Position numbers and translations under genes: made by a program
Notes under the pieces: model-generated
Told to the model about the DNA's origin: nothing
Seen by the model: the letters and a program-made list of their open reading frames with translations, nothing else
The model's database searches: none
In this document: in pieces, positions 48,884 to 57,765 of the stretch
Layout: each line of letters begins with the position of its first letter
Position numbering within the stretch: the first letter of the stretch is position 1
NCBI GenBank assembly: GCA_963844055.1
Contig: CAWJMN010000001.1
Span: 930,001 to 994,000 of the forward strand
From: CAWJMN01 sp963844055
GTDB taxonomy: Bacteria; Planctomycetota; Planctomycetia; Pirellulales; Pirellulaceae
DNA: 64,000 nt
Direction: 5' to 3'

Positions 48884-48930
48884 TAACGTGCGACAGAATT
48901 GTCGCACGACAAAATCATCGCACGTTATAG
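48881..48930. repeat. Nested inverted repeat, possible attC-like site
   Basis: The outer arms ATAACGTGCGA (48883-48893) and TCGCACGTTAT (48918-48928) are perfect. Inside, GTGCGACA (48888-48895) also pairs with TGTCGCAC (48900-48907). The GTGCGA unit therefore occurs three times and two alternative hairpins are possible. The ends CCATAAC and GTTATAG share the AAC/GTT cores of attC sites. No T-run follows, so a terminator is unlikely. Confidence 0.55.
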
Positions 48931-49006
48931 AAAGGGAATGCCAATAGGTGTTTTCGAAAAACTGAAAATACAGAGCATCGAGCAATCGAATAATTGGTGG
49001 CGAAGC

Positions 49007-49501
49007 TTACCCCTCTCTCCTCAACCAAAATCCCAGCACCTCTTTCACCTGCTCCTCTTCTAGCATCTCATGGGCGGCTAGTTCATCGGCCAGGGCGGCG
49101 ATGGCGTTCCAGTAGCGATCTTCACGCAGGCGATGATATACCTCGCGCGTTACCTCTTCCAAAAAGGCCAGACGCTTTCGCTCGTCGCGGTGATGAACCT
49201 CGGCGGCTTCAAAGGCCATTCGCCAGTCCTGGCTCCACTCGCCCACAAAACCAGGGTGAAGCAGTTCCCCTTGGTAGATCATCTCGGCTACAGGACCAGC
49301 CAAGGCGACCAAGATCAGCTTGCCCGAAAAGGTCTTGGCGTCATCTCGCCTCCGCCGCCAAACGATCTGGGCATCGCCAAACCGGGCCGCTAACCCCTCG
49401 TCCGCATCCTGCTGCATCACGGAAAGTTGCAGCACCTGCCCACCTAAAATAGTGGCCATCAGGGCGTGTCCAGCCTCGTGATAGGCGGTGATCTCTTCCA
49501 T
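49007..49501 (-). CDS. M41-like zinc metalloprotease domain protein
   Basis: 164 residues. HEAGH (ITAYHEAGHALMA) near residue 8 is the zinc-binding HExxH of M41 (FtsH) peptidases, followed by the helical features of that domain (KLILVALAGPVAEMIYQGE, resembling the AGRAAEE segment). There is no AAA ATPase and no membrane segment. The third zinc ligand (Asp in FtsH) cannot be placed with certainty. Related stand-alone domains occur in planctomycetes; substrate unknown. It is divergent from ffh. Confidence 0.68.
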   Translation of the reverse strand: MEEITAYHEAGHALMATILGGQVLQLSVMQQDADEGLAARFGDAQIVWRRRRDDAKTFSGKLILVALAGPVAEMIYQGELLHPGFVGEWSQDWRMAFEAAEVHHRDERKRLAFLEEVTREVYHRLREDRYWNAIAALADELAAHEMLEEEQVKEVLGFWLRREG

Positions 49502-49789
49502 GAAAGTGCTGTAAGTGTTGCTGTAGTAATGGTTTAGTGGCGTTTTTTTGTCAGGCGAACCGGTGATGGCCGGCTTCCCATAAAACCAGGGGAGCCCATT
49601 TACAAAACCGGGGCTTTTCCGTTAGTATTTGGGATTCCCCGGACCGCTCCTTGTTGAGTGCGGCCGGCTACCTGCTTTTTTGCACCCGACTATCCGCCTC
49701 CCGCATGGGGCCCTGTGGCTCGGCATGCGATCCAGGCGAGCAATCGTCCCACTATAGAGAACTTCAGCGCCAAAAGCGCGGCATTAGTC

Positions 49790-51265
49790 ATGTTTGAATC
49801 GATTCAAACAGGCCTTCAATCGGCCTTTAAGACACTCAGCGGCAAGGCTCGCCTTACCGAAGGGAATATGCGCGACGGCTTGAAGCTCGTGGAACAATCG
49901 TTGCTTGAGGCGGATGTTAGCTACTCGGTTGTGCAGGACTTCATGGCGCACGTCAGCGCCAAAGCCCTCAATGAAAAGGTCCTGCTGGCGCTAGATCCGA
50001 CCCAACAAGTGGTCGGCATCGTTCGCGACGAGCTGATCAACCTGCTGGGGCCAGTTGATAACGCCCTTCGTCTGAATAAAGACGTGGCGATCATCATGCT
50101 CTGCGGCCTGCAAGGTGCTGGCAAGACGACCACCTGCGGCAAGCTCGCCCAGTTGATCAAGCAAGACTATAAAAAGCGCCCCTTCCTGGTCGCAGCGGAC
50201 CTTCAACGTCCTGCCGCTATCGAACAATTGCATGTGATCGGCCGTCAATTGGATGTGCCGGTTTACAGCGACCTCAGCACGCAAGACCCAGTCAAGGTTT
50301 GCCAAGACGCCATTCTAAAGGCAAAGCAAGCCGGCGCTGATGTCATCATCTTGGATACGGCCGGCCGTCTGGCGATCGATAAAGAGTTGATGGACCAATT
50401 GGTCCGGATCGAAAATCGCGTCGGTCCTGATGAAGTGCTGCTGGTGGTCGACGGCATGACGGGCCAAGATGCCGTCAACAGTGCCAAAGCGTTCAATGAA
50501 GCGTTAGAGCTCGACGGCGTCATCATGACCAAGCTGGATGGCGACGCCCGCGGCGGTGCCCTCCTTTCGGTCAAGCATGTGACCGGCGTCCCTATCAAAT
50601 TCCTCGGTACGGGTGAGCATCTCACCTCGCTGGAAATCTTCCGCCCGGAAGGTATGGCCAGCCGGATTTTGGGGATGGGCGACATGCTCGCCCTCGTCGA
50701 TGAAGTCCGTCGCAATGTGGACATGGATCAGCAGGCCGCTATCGAAAAGAAGCTGGCCGCTGGTGAGTTCACGATGGATGACTTCAAGGCCCAGATGATG
50801 CAGATCCTGCGTCCGGGCTTGATGACGCGGATGCTGGGCTTGCTGCCAGGCATGGGCGAAATCTCCAAGGTGCTTGGTAATTCCGATACCGAAAAAAGCG
50901 TCAAGCGGATGGTCGGCATCATCGATGCGATGACGATGCAAGAGCGTCGTAATCCCAAGATGATCGAGTCCGAGCGTCGTGCTCGTATTGCTCGCGGCTC
51001 GGGCACCAAGGTGCAAGAAGTTGGCGACATCATCAAGCAATACGAAGTGATGGCTCCGCTGATGAAGAGCCTTGCCGGCAAAAGTGCCCATGGTCGTTTG
51101 CAAGCGATGCAAGATTTGCAACGCAGCGGCATCATGAATCCAGGTGCTCAGCTGGCAAAGCCCAAGGGAGATACAGGCAAGCGTCTTTCTACGGAAGAAC
51201 GCAAAGCCTTGCAGAAAAAACGAGAGAAGGAGCTTCGCAAGAAGCGACGTGACGGTCGCGACTAA
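49790..51265 (+). CDS. ffh: Signal recognition particle protein Ffh (SRP54)
   Basis: 491 residues from ATG 49790, where family similarity starts (MFESIQTGLQSAFKTLSGKARLTE). N and G domains: LCGLQGAGKTTTCGKLA P-loop, DLQRPAAIEQL, ILDTAGRLAID and TKLDGDARGG. The Met-rich M domain (MMQILRPGLMTRMLGLLPGM) binds 4.5S RNA and signal sequences. The tail is basic (KKREKELRKKRRDG). It heads the ffh-rpsP-trmD-rplS-yraN gene order. Works with FtsY to target nascent membrane proteins. Confidence 0.96.
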   Translation: MFESIQTGLQSAFKTLSGKARLTEGNMRDGLKLVEQSLLEADVSYSVVQDFMAHVSAKALNEKVLLALDPTQQVVGIVRDELINLLGPVDNALRLNKDVAIIMLCGLQGAGKTTTCGKLAQLIKQDYKKRPFLVAADLQRPAAIEQLHVIGRQLDVPVYSDLSTQDPVKVCQDAILKAKQAGADVIILDTAGRLAIDKELMDQLVRIENRVGPDEVLLVVDGMTGQDAVNSAKAFNEALELDGVIMTKLDGDARGGALLSVKHVTGVPIKFLGTGEHLTSLEIFRPEGMASRILGMGDMLALVDEVRRNVDMDQQAAIEKKLAAGEFTMDDFKAQMMQILRPGLMTRMLGLLPGMGEISKVLGNSDTEKSVKRMVGIIDAMTMQERRNPKMIESERRARIARGSGTKVQEVGDIIKQYEVMAPLMKSLAGKSAHGRLQAMQDLQRSGIMNPGAQLAKPKGDTGKRLSTEERKALQKKREKELRKKRRDGRD

Positions 51266-51331
51266 GGCGTTGTTCCGGATTCAGAGAATAAATCGTGTTC
51301 ATGTTTGTGGTTCTGTTTTAAGGAGTGTTTC

Positions 51332-51724
51332 GTGGCAGTTCGAATTCGTATGAAAAAGATGGGTCGTCACAAGCGGGCTTTCTTCCGCATGTGTGCGATT
51401 GATTCACGCTCGCCCCGTGATGGTAAGGTGATCGAAGAACTGGGTATCTATGATCCCGCAGTGAAAGACACCGATTGCCGCGCTGTTCTCAAGGGCGAGC
51501 GGATTGCTTACTGGTTGTCGGTTGGCGCTCAGCCATCGGAAAACTGCGCAGTCCTTATCAAGAAGTACGGCCAAAACGGCACCCATCTCGAAAAGCAGAA
51601 GGCTGCTTTGGAGAAGGCCAAGTCGACTCGGCCACAAGCTCCTGCTCCGTACATTCCACCACCAAAGGCCGAAGCTCCTGCTGCTGAACCTGCCGCAGAG
51701 CCAGCGACCTCGGAAGGTGGCTAA
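51332..51724 (+). CDS. rpsP: Ribosomal protein bS16
   Basis: 130 residues from GTG 51332, decided by AAGGAG at 51320-51325 and the family start AVRIRMKKMGRHKRAFFRMCAIDSRSPRDG (in part). Binds 16S rRNA in 30S assembly. The C-terminus extends some 40 residues beyond the usual bS16 as an Ala/Pro/Glu-rich tail (PAPYIPPPKAEAPAAEPAAEPA), a frequent planctomycete extension. It sits between ffh and trmD as in most bacteria. Confidence 0.95.
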   Translation: MAVRIRMKKMGRHKRAFFRMCAIDSRSPRDGKVIEELGIYDPAVKDTDCRAVLKGERIAYWLSVGAQPSENCAVLIKKYGQNGTHLEKQKAALEKAKSTRPQAPAPYIPPPKAEAPAAEPAAEPATSEGG

Positions 51725-51831
51725 GCGATCTTTCCTCAGAAGTTGTGGGGTGTTTCAAAACGCTCGACGGCTTTGGTGGTTGGATCGGTCCTTTCCAGTA
51801 AGTTTTCGCCCGACAGGTAATGAGGCCAGCC

Positions 51832-52548
51832 ATGCGATTTGATGTGCTGACCCTGTTCCCCGGGATTTTTGAGGGCTATGTCTCTCAAAGCTTGCTGAAA
51901 AAAGGAATTGATGCCGGGCTGGTTGCGGTGCATCTGCATGATGTTCGCAAATGGTCAGGCGATAAACATAATCGTGTGGATGATCGCCCTTACGGCGGTG
52001 GTCCAGGGATGGTGATGCGGGTTGGGCCCGTGGTGGAATGCTACGAAGACGTGGTGAAGATGGATGAACGTCCAGCTCACCCGATTCTGCTTTCTCCACA
52101 AGGAACGCCACTGAACCAGCGACGTGTCGAGCAGTTGGCAGCGATGCCGCGGTTGGTCATGTTGTGCGGAAGGTACGAAGGTTTTGATCAGCGTGTGATC
52201 GATATCTTGCAGCCGGAGGAAGTCTCCATCGGAGACTACATCCTGAACGGCGGTGAGGTGGCCGCGATGGCGGTTATCGACGCGGTGATTCGCCTTGTGC
52301 CAGGTGTGCTCGGAGACGAAGAAAGCAGCCAGCTTGATTCGTTTTCTAGCGGCAATCGACTGTTAGAAGGGGGCCAGTACACTCGCCCTCGTGATTACCG
52401 GGGCCATACGGTTCCCGATATCCTGTTGTCAGGAAATCACGAACAGATCGATCGTTGGCGAAAAGAGCAAAGCTACGAAAAGACAAAGCTACGGCGAGCG
52501 GATCTGTTGACACGGCCGTCACCAGAAGACATTCGATCGCCCAAGTAG
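51832..52548 (+). CDS. trmD: tRNA (guanine-37-N1)-methyltransferase
   Basis: 238 residues from ATG 51832, chosen for GAGG six bases upstream and the family start MRFDVLTLFP; ATG 51820 is the alternative. SPOUT methyltransferase with the trefoil-knot region: RYEGFDQRVID, SIGDYILNGGEVAAM and the NxLL-like GNRLLEGGQYTRP. Methylates G37 next to the anticodon to prevent frameshifting. Between rpsP and rplS in the canonical order. Confidence 0.96.
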   Translation: MRFDVLTLFPGIFEGYVSQSLLKKGIDAGLVAVHLHDVRKWSGDKHNRVDDRPYGGGPGMVMRVGPVVECYEDVVKMDERPAHPILLSPQGTPLNQRRVEQLAAMPRLVMLCGRYEGFDQRVIDILQPEEVSIGDYILNGGEVAAMAVIDAVIRLVPGVLGDEESSQLDSFSSGNRLLEGGQYTRPRDYRGHTVPDILLSGNHEQIDRWRKEQSYEKTKLRRADLLTRPSPEDIRSPK

Positions 52549-52590
52549 CTTCCGATATTCACTTGTTCGTTTTGAGAAGGAATGTAGGCC

Positions 52591-52944
52591 ATGAGCCAAC
52601 AAATTTTGAAGATGGTGGAAGCGAGCAGCCTCAAGGCTGAGCCACCAAAGTTTGAGATCGGTGACACTGTTGACGTTCACACCCGTATTCTCGAAGGCAA
52701 GGATGAACGCATCCAGATCTTCAGCGGGATCGTCATCGCCAAGAGCGGCAGCGGAACTCGCGAGATGTTCACGGTTCGTCGTATCGTCGGTGGTGAAGGT
52801 GTAGAACGCAAGTTCCCTGTTCACTCCCCCAAGATCGCCAAGGTAGACGTCAAGCGCAGCGGTATTTCCCGCCGTGCCAAGCTTTACTACCTGCGCGACC
52901 GCGTGGGCAAGGCTCAAAAGCTGCGTGAACGCAAGAGCACCTAG
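52591..52944 (+). CDS. rplS: Ribosomal protein bL19
   Basis: 117 residues, normal length. Family features: FEIGDTVDVHTRILEGKDERIQIFSG near the start (in part), VRRIVGGEGVERKFPVHSP and the end RAKLYYLRDRVGKAQKLRER. Ribosome-binding site GAAGGA about eight bases before ATG. Structural protein at the subunit interface. Confidence 0.97.
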   Translation: MSQQILKMVEASSLKAEPPKFEIGDTVDVHTRILEGKDERIQIFSGIVIAKSGSGTREMFTVRRIVGGEGVERKFPVHSPKIAKVDVKRSGISRRAKLYYLRDRVGKAQKLRERKST

Positions 52945-53008
52945 TTCCTGGCTTGCCGCTTGTGCCTAGCCTTTGTCGGAAGTGATTCACTTCCGCGGGA
53001 GGTATGCG

Positions 53009-53440
53009 ATGCGCTGGCTCTTTCAACTTTGGGATCGATGGCAGCAGTGGCGAAAGCCCCTGTCGCTGGGTGCCAAAGGAGAGCAGGCCGCAGAGCGATA
53101 CTTACTGGGGCTGGGATACAAAATTGTGGCCCGTGGCTATAAGGTCGGTCGAGGTGAGATCGATCTGATTGCCGTGGACGGCCGGACGGTGGTGTTTGTT
53201 GAGGTCAAAACGCGTGCGGACGGAGAGCCCAGCTCTCCAGCCGACGCAGTAGATCACAACAAGCAAAAGAAGTTGACCAAGCTAGCGCTCGGTTATTTGC
53301 GTCGGCATAACCTGCTGACGCAGTCGGTACGGTTTGACGTGATCGCGGTCATTTGGCCTGCAGGAAACGCCAAGCCAACGTCGATTACGCATTTTCGCAG
53401 CGCCTTTGAGGCTGTCGGCTTTGATGGGCTGTTCAGTTGA
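53009..53440 (+). CDS. yraN: YraN/UPF0102 family endonuclease-like protein
   Basis: 143 residues from ATG 53009 with GGGAGG just upstream; the in-frame TTG at 52973 is less likely. Nuclease-like fold: LGAKGEQAAERYLLGLGYKIVARGY, then GEIDLIAVDGRTVVFVEVKTR with the D-(x)n-E-x-K catalytic arrangement of the PD-(D/E)xK type. Function unsettled; the gene often follows rplS-rnhB. Here rnhB is absent. Confidence 0.9.
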   Translation: MRWLFQLWDRWQQWRKPLSLGAKGEQAAERYLLGLGYKIVARGYKVGRGEIDLIAVDGRTVVFVEVKTRADGEPSSPADAVDHNKQKKLTKLALGYLRRHNLLTQSVRFDVIAVIWPAGNAKPTSITHFRSAFEAVGFDGLFS

Positions 53441-53515
53441 AAAGGCGGTAGTTGTTTCAGGTGGATTAGCCTCCCTCTTGGTGGTTGCTAGGAGAGGCTT
53501 GTTAGCTGTAGGTAC

Positions 53516-53572
53516 AAAGAGGGGGTGAGCAGTACGGCCCACAAAAACGGCCAGCTCGCCGGTTCCCCCTTT
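53516..53572 (+). promoter_or_regulatory. Structured leader upstream of rpmI-rplT
   Basis: A nested hairpin: AAAGAGGGGG (53516-53525) with CCCCCTTT (53565-53572), inside it GAGC (53527-53530) with GCTC (53554-53557), then GGCC (53536-53539) with GGCC (53549-53552). No T-run follows directly, so it is more a leader than a terminator. Ribosomal-protein leaders (for example L20 autoregulation) occur before rpmI-rplT in other bacteria; whether this is one is inference. Confidence 0.35.
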
Positions 53573-53656
53573 CGGACTTGAAGTGGACGGTCTACATTAT
53601 GGGGCTTCCTACAGAGCATCCTCGTAATGGTTTTGATATAGGGATGGATGGTTTCG

Positions 53657-53860
53657 ATGCCTAAGCAGAAGACCCATAAAGGGACAAAGAAGCGTTTCCG
53701 TCTTACCGCTTCGGGTAAGGCCAAGCACCGTCACGGTGGCACCAGCCACTTGGCAGCTCGCCGTTCGAAGAAGCGTCGTCGGAATTTGCGTGGTACGAAG
53801 GTGTTGCACGACACGGTGCTGCATCAGATCACTCGTGCCTTGGCTGGTTACAGCAGCTAG
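53657..53860 (+). CDS. rpmI: Ribosomal protein bL35
   Basis: 67 residues from ATG 53657 (ATG 53648 in frame three codons upstream). Typical start MPKQKTHKGTKKRFRLTASGK and a very basic body (SKKRRRNLRGTK). Part of the 50S subunit. The usual infC neighbour is missing upstream; the intervening 210 bases carry the structured leader. Confidence 0.95.
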   Translation: MPKQKTHKGTKKRFRLTASGKAKHRHGGTSHLAARRSKKRRRNLRGTKVLHDTVLHQITRALAGYSS

Positions 53861-53986
53861 TCAGCTGTTGTAGGTGGCTTTTTTATCACCGCGTGCGGGC
53901 GCCTAACACTTGTTGTCTCCTCTTCGTTTGTGAAGAGGTAAGAAGCAGGGGCCTTGTCATGCCAAGTTAACAGGAATTGAAGTTCA

Positions 53987-54349
53987 ATGCGTACGATCAA
54001 AGGTGCAGCACGCACCCAAAAGAACAAGCGGCTTTTTAAACGAGCCAAGGGTTATGTCGGCGGCCGTCGCAAGCTGCTCCGCACGGTAAAGGAAACGCTG
54101 GTCAGGGCCGGTGCTTTTGCGTTCCGCGATCGCCGCGACCGCAAGCGTCAGTTCCGCAAGCTGTGGATCATCCGTATCAATGCAGCCGTTCGCCAACGGG
54201 GCATTCGTTACAGCCAATTCATCGCCGGCTTGGCACTTGCCAAGATCGCGCTCGATCGCAAGAGCTTGTCGGAGATCGCGGTTTGCGATCCTGCCGCTTT
54301 TGACCTGATCGTCAACGAAGCTAAGACCGCTCTGGGCATCAAGGCCTAA
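53987..54349 (+). CDS. rplT: Ribosomal protein bL20
   Basis: 120 residues, normal length. Landmarks: KGAARTQKNKRLFKRAKGYVGGRRKLL (in part), RDRKRQFRKLWIIRINAAVRQ and a terminal globular half. Binds 23S rRNA early in assembly and in several bacteria represses its own operon. A seven-base-pair stem-loop (CCTCTTC/GAAGAGG, 53919-53938) lies in the 126-base gap after rpmI. Confidence 0.97.
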   Translation: MRTIKGAARTQKNKRLFKRAKGYVGGRRKLLRTVKETLVRAGAFAFRDRRDRKRQFRKLWIIRINAAVRQRGIRYSQFIAGLALAKIALDRKSLSEIAVCDPAAFDLIVNEAKTALGIKA

Positions 54350-54380
54350 GCGATCTCGAGAATCTCAGCCCAATAGCAAC

Positions 54381-54415
54381 AGGCCAGTGCTTTTCAAAAA
54401 GCACTGGCCTTTTTG
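54381..54415 (+). terminator. Intrinsic terminator after rplT
   Basis: AGGCCAGTGCTTTT pairs with its reverse complement through AAAAGCACTGGCCT, followed by TTTTTGC. Located 32 bases after the rplT stop. Confidence 0.9.
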
Positions 54416-54536
54416 CTGCGCGTTAGGAAGCACAGGGAAAATAAATTAGTCGCCGGGTAAGCACCCTAAAAAATGGTTTCGCTTGAAATAGGGGGAAGCA
54501 TCATCCCATTACAAGATCCGGTTTGAATAAAAAAGG

Positions 54537-54564
54537 TTGACAAAAATCTCGCTAGATGTAGTAT
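54537..54564 (+). promoter_or_regulatory. Sigma-70-type promoter of the dockerin operon
   Basis: TTGACA (54537-54542), 16-base spacer, TAGTAT (54559-54564). The -35 is a perfect consensus; the -10 differs at one or two positions. The start codon of the following gene is 48 bases downstream with an AGAGGTAGGGGG ribosome-binding region. Confidence 0.6.
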
Positions 54565-54611
54565 GACCGCTTTAAATGGCCGTTGTTTTACATAACAAGA
54601 GGTAGGGGGTT

Positions 54612-57005
54612 ATGCTACGAAGGTTGTTTTCGCTGCTGTGCAACGGTTCCGGTTCAAAAAAAGCACGCGCATTCAGGAGGAACGAGAAGAGGAATCGCTC
54701 ACTACGAATGGAATTGCTGGAATCGCGGCGAGTATTAACCGTTGACGCAATTTCTAACTATCCGGCGTGGGGGGATACAAACAACGATGGCTGGTATTCT
54801 CCAATCGATGCTCTCAACATCGTAAATACTCTTGGGGCAAGCCAAGGGCAAGCGATATCGACCTCAACTGACCAATCCTTGGTTTTGCAGGACCTCAATG
54901 CTAGTGGATGGGTAGAGTCGAGTGATGTTCAAATCATGCAGTCTCTCCTCAATAGCGCTACTCCTCCAACTCTCCCTCCCACGGGAACTGGGGCTGGCAT
55001 CGGGGGTGGAGCACCAGTTTACAACCCTCCTGTGGGAGGTGCATGGACGAATGGTAGCGGTATGGTCAGTGGGTTTGTTGTTCAAAATGCAACGGAGACG
55101 ACAAGCACAGACTTGACTAATCCTGTCGTATTTTCCTCACTAGGGAAGATTCAAGGGATTTGGTCCTACACCAACAGCGGTGGAATGTATGGCCCGCTTG
55201 GACCAGATACAGCGATCTACGAACTTCAGATCGACTGGAACGATGGAAGTCCGCTAGAACTCAAATCGTTGCCTTCCCTTGGGCCATCTGCTAGTACAGG
55301 ATTCGAGATTACTCACCTGTACAAAGATGATAACCCTACTTCAAGCAGTTACGACTCTTACACGGTAACGTTCACGTTGCTGCGTAACTCAGTCGCTGTC
55401 GCTGGCGGTACATCGCCAATGATTGTTTACGATGCCGCCCCTTCCATTGGAGTTAATTCACCGGGCATTCAGTACATTTATGATCTAGAGGGGAATGTGG
55501 TAGACGGTTGGGTTGAAGGAGTCTATTCCGATCCCAGTGTGTTAGATACACACAAACTCTATTGGCGTTGGGGGGAAGCAGGAGAATGGCAGTCTAAAGA
55601 GATCTCTGGGGGAACATTCCTACAGCACTTTCCAGAACTAGGATTGGCCAGTTTTCGACTCACGCCAACAACTTTACTGCACCTAATTGTTGAAGACGAT
55701 GATTTACTTACTGCACAGGTAGCACTCGCACCACCACAGGATTTGAATATCGCTATTTTTGATGGTCAGTATGGTGACCGTGTTCCCGAAGATGTGGAGG
55801 ATACAGAGGGTGCGGTAACGGTAGCCAATTTGAATGATACGGATGCTGACGGCATTATCGACAATGTTGATGACGGTGCTGCGGACGGCCTGTCAGGTGG
55901 CGTTGTTGAAACACGCTCAGAGCAAGACCTGCTGGAAGGGCAAATGCTGGGGCGTAACGAGGTCGACCTGATGAGATTAGTAATCTACAAGCCGAAAGTA
56001 TATAGTGACGGCGATAACATTGATCTAATCATCAACAACCCAAATCGCGTCAAACTGTGGTACGACAGTTCTAAACGCGATCCTGTTGGAAACTATAATC
56101 GAACTACGGGTGTCGTCAGTGGCGTATTCGGGGAGTGGGGAATTGGTGCTGACAGTTTTTCGATCGCGACGTTATGGGTGGAAATCACTGACAAGAGTAC
56201 AGACGTAGGTGATATTTCGATCCGAGCAACCCTGCGTGGTGCGGAAGACAAAGTCGTTGCTACCGGGGTCTGGGCAGAATTGACGGAAACGGAAAGTCGC
56301 ACGATAGACTGGGAAAGCCAAGATGTTGAGAGCCTGCAGGGAACAATTTGGGACATGGAAATGGATCAGCATTTGCAGGAAAAAGTGGGGAAAATTGGTG
56401 GCACAGGGTTGCAGCAGACTGAGAGTGTGATAAGTCGGTGGCAAAATGTCCCTGTGTTTGTTTTCGATACCGTGATTCTGTTTCAATGGACAATATATCC
56501 AGCTAATGTATGCGATATTTTGCCGAGAGTACAGTTTGATAATGCGAGGCAAGTTAAGGTCAATGTGCAAGACCGTCTTTTGCGCGAGGACCAGCGCGGG
56601 ATTGATGAAGTAGTGAGTTTTCCGCAAAAAAATGAATTGCCAAATGATGAAATTCAACAACCCTTTGAAGAGTCGGGAGAGGGTAGGAACCCATCGGTTT
56701 CTAGTAATGGGCATATGTATGGAATGGATTCCCCATATATTGCAATTAAAATTGAAATCGTAGATGACATTCCGTCCCCTTTTGGCGACTTATTTCAAGA
56801 CTTGAATGCACTTGAGTTTTTAAGGGTTGGCTTTAAGCCGCTTCCTGATGGAGGACTGCGGCCAAGTGGAAACGCAATTTTGGGTTCGATCACGTCACCA
56901 AAGGTACCATGGTTGTCTAAGATTAGAGTGACTTGTGAACAGGTGGGGTTGGCGACAAGGGAACTGCTTCGTACGGGAGAGAATAGAATTGACCTTGAAG
57001 GCTAG
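54612..57005 (+). CDS. Surface protein with planctomycete N-terminal motif and N-terminal dockerin
   Basis: 797 residues. A basic start followed by RMELLESRRVLT, the N-terminal motif of many large planctomycete exported proteins. Residues about 50-115 form a dockerin type I-like pair of calcium loops (DTNNDGWYSPIDALNIVN and DLNASGWVESSDVQIM), followed by a Pro/Gly-rich linker and beta-rich domains; a further Ca-binding segment DTDADGIIDNVDDG lies near 409. No typical sorting domain at the C-terminus. More A+T-rich than core neighbours. Followed 10 bases later by the first of two paralogous exported genes, so co-transcribed. Function unknown; probably cell-surface or matrix. Confidence 0.72.
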   Translation: MLRRLFSLLCNGSGSKKARAFRRNEKRNRSLRMELLESRRVLTVDAISNYPAWGDTNNDGWYSPIDALNIVNTLGASQGQAISTSTDQSLVLQDLNASGWVESSDVQIMQSLLNSATPPTLPPTGTGAGIGGGAPVYNPPVGGAWTNGSGMVSGFVVQNATETTSTDLTNPVVFSSLGKIQGIWSYTNSGGMYGPLGPDTAIYELQIDWNDGSPLELKSLPSLGPSASTGFEITHLYKDDNPTSSSYDSYTVTFTLLRNSVAVAGGTSPMIVYDAAPSIGVNSPGIQYIYDLEGNVVDGWVEGVYSDPSVLDTHKLYWRWGEAGEWQSKEISGGTFLQHFPELGLASFRLTPTTLLHLIVEDDDLLTAQVALAPPQDLNIAIFDGQYGDRVPEDVEDTEGAVTVANLNDTDADGIIDNVDDGAADGLSGGVVETRSEQDLLEGQMLGRNEVDLMRLVIYKPKVYSDGDNIDLIINNPNRVKLWYDSSKRDPVGNYNRTTGVVSGVFGEWGIGADSFSIATLWVEITDKSTDVGDISIRATLRGAEDKVVATGVWAELTETESRTIDWESQDVESLQGTIWDMEMDQHLQEKVGKIGGTGLQQTESVISRWQNVPVFVFDTVILFQWTIYPANVCDILPRVQFDNARQVKVNVQDRLLREDQRGIDEVVSFPQKNELPNDEIQQPFEESGEGRNPSVSSNGHMYGMDSPYIAIKIEIVDDIPSPFGDLFQDLNALEFLRVGFKPLPDGGLRPSGNAILGSITSPKVPWLSKIRVTCEQVGLATRELLRTGENRIDLEG

Positions 57006-57014
57006 AGGCGAGAT

Positions 57015-57713
57015 ATGTTTGCTTTAAAACAAGTGATTGTGATTAGCATTGTGATAATGCTTTTATTTTCCTGCTTTCCACCAGCGACGGTTGTCGGTGA
57101 TCCAGCCAGCAAGCGACCGGATACCGTGGAGAACTGGGAGGCGGAGCTAAAAGCTTATGCTGCCGCACGAAGCAAACTGTTGGACAAGGTGGAGCGTACC
57201 TTGGAAGGCAAGCACCAACGAGAAACAGTGGCTCGTAAAGAGTCGCAAGATGCAACGGCCAAGATGTCTGCTGCCGAGCGGCAACATTACTTGCTGGCTC
57301 TAAAATCGATTCAGCAAATGTTCAGCCAGGGAAATGAAACCGCCCGCGAAGTTTGCAAGCATATCGAGGAACAACCAGAACCTGTTTGGGACGGACAAAA
57401 TAATTTGCCGTACGCTGCGAGATTCCCCTCGGCTCGGACACTAATCGAAATGGAACCTCATACGGCCAAGCGGTTAGTAGAAATAGCGTCGGCGAGCAAG
57501 GACTCCAAGTTCCAATTCCTGATCGGTGCACTACTCAAAGAGTTGGATGGCTTTGAAATCGCGAAGTTACGCCTCGATTTTGAATTGAAGTCACTAGCTT
57601 CAAACAAGAACCTTACCGACAGTCACAAGACCGAGGCAGTTGCAAATCTCAAAGCGATTCGAGCACTGTTTGACGACAAAGAAACATTTGAGTTTCATCG
57701 CATGGATCGCTAA
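57015..57713 (+). CDS. Exported helical protein, paralog 1
   Basis: 232 residues with an N-terminal hydrophobic segment (IVISIVIMLLFSCFPPATVVGDP); the Cys in LLFSC could be a lipobox, but a plain signal cleaved before GDP is equally possible. The rest is mostly alpha-helical and charged, with FPSARTLIEMEPHTA and LKELDGFEIAKLRLD shared with the next gene. No recognised family. RBS AGAGGCGA just after the previous stop. I expect a secreted or membrane-associated partner of the surface protein. Confidence 0.65.
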   Translation: MFALKQVIVISIVIMLLFSCFPPATVVGDPASKRPDTVENWEAELKAYAAARSKLLDKVERTLEGKHQRETVARKESQDATAKMSAAERQHYLLALKSIQQMFSQGNETAREVCKHIEEQPEPVWDGQNNLPYAARFPSARTLIEMEPHTAKRLVEIASASKDSKFQFLIGALLKELDGFEIAKLRLDFELKSLASNKNLTDSHKTEAVANLKAIRALFDDKETFEFHRMDR

Positions 57714-57765
57714 AGATGATGGAGAGAGCAGGGCTATAGGCTAAAGTACCGTTGGGAGCGTAAAA

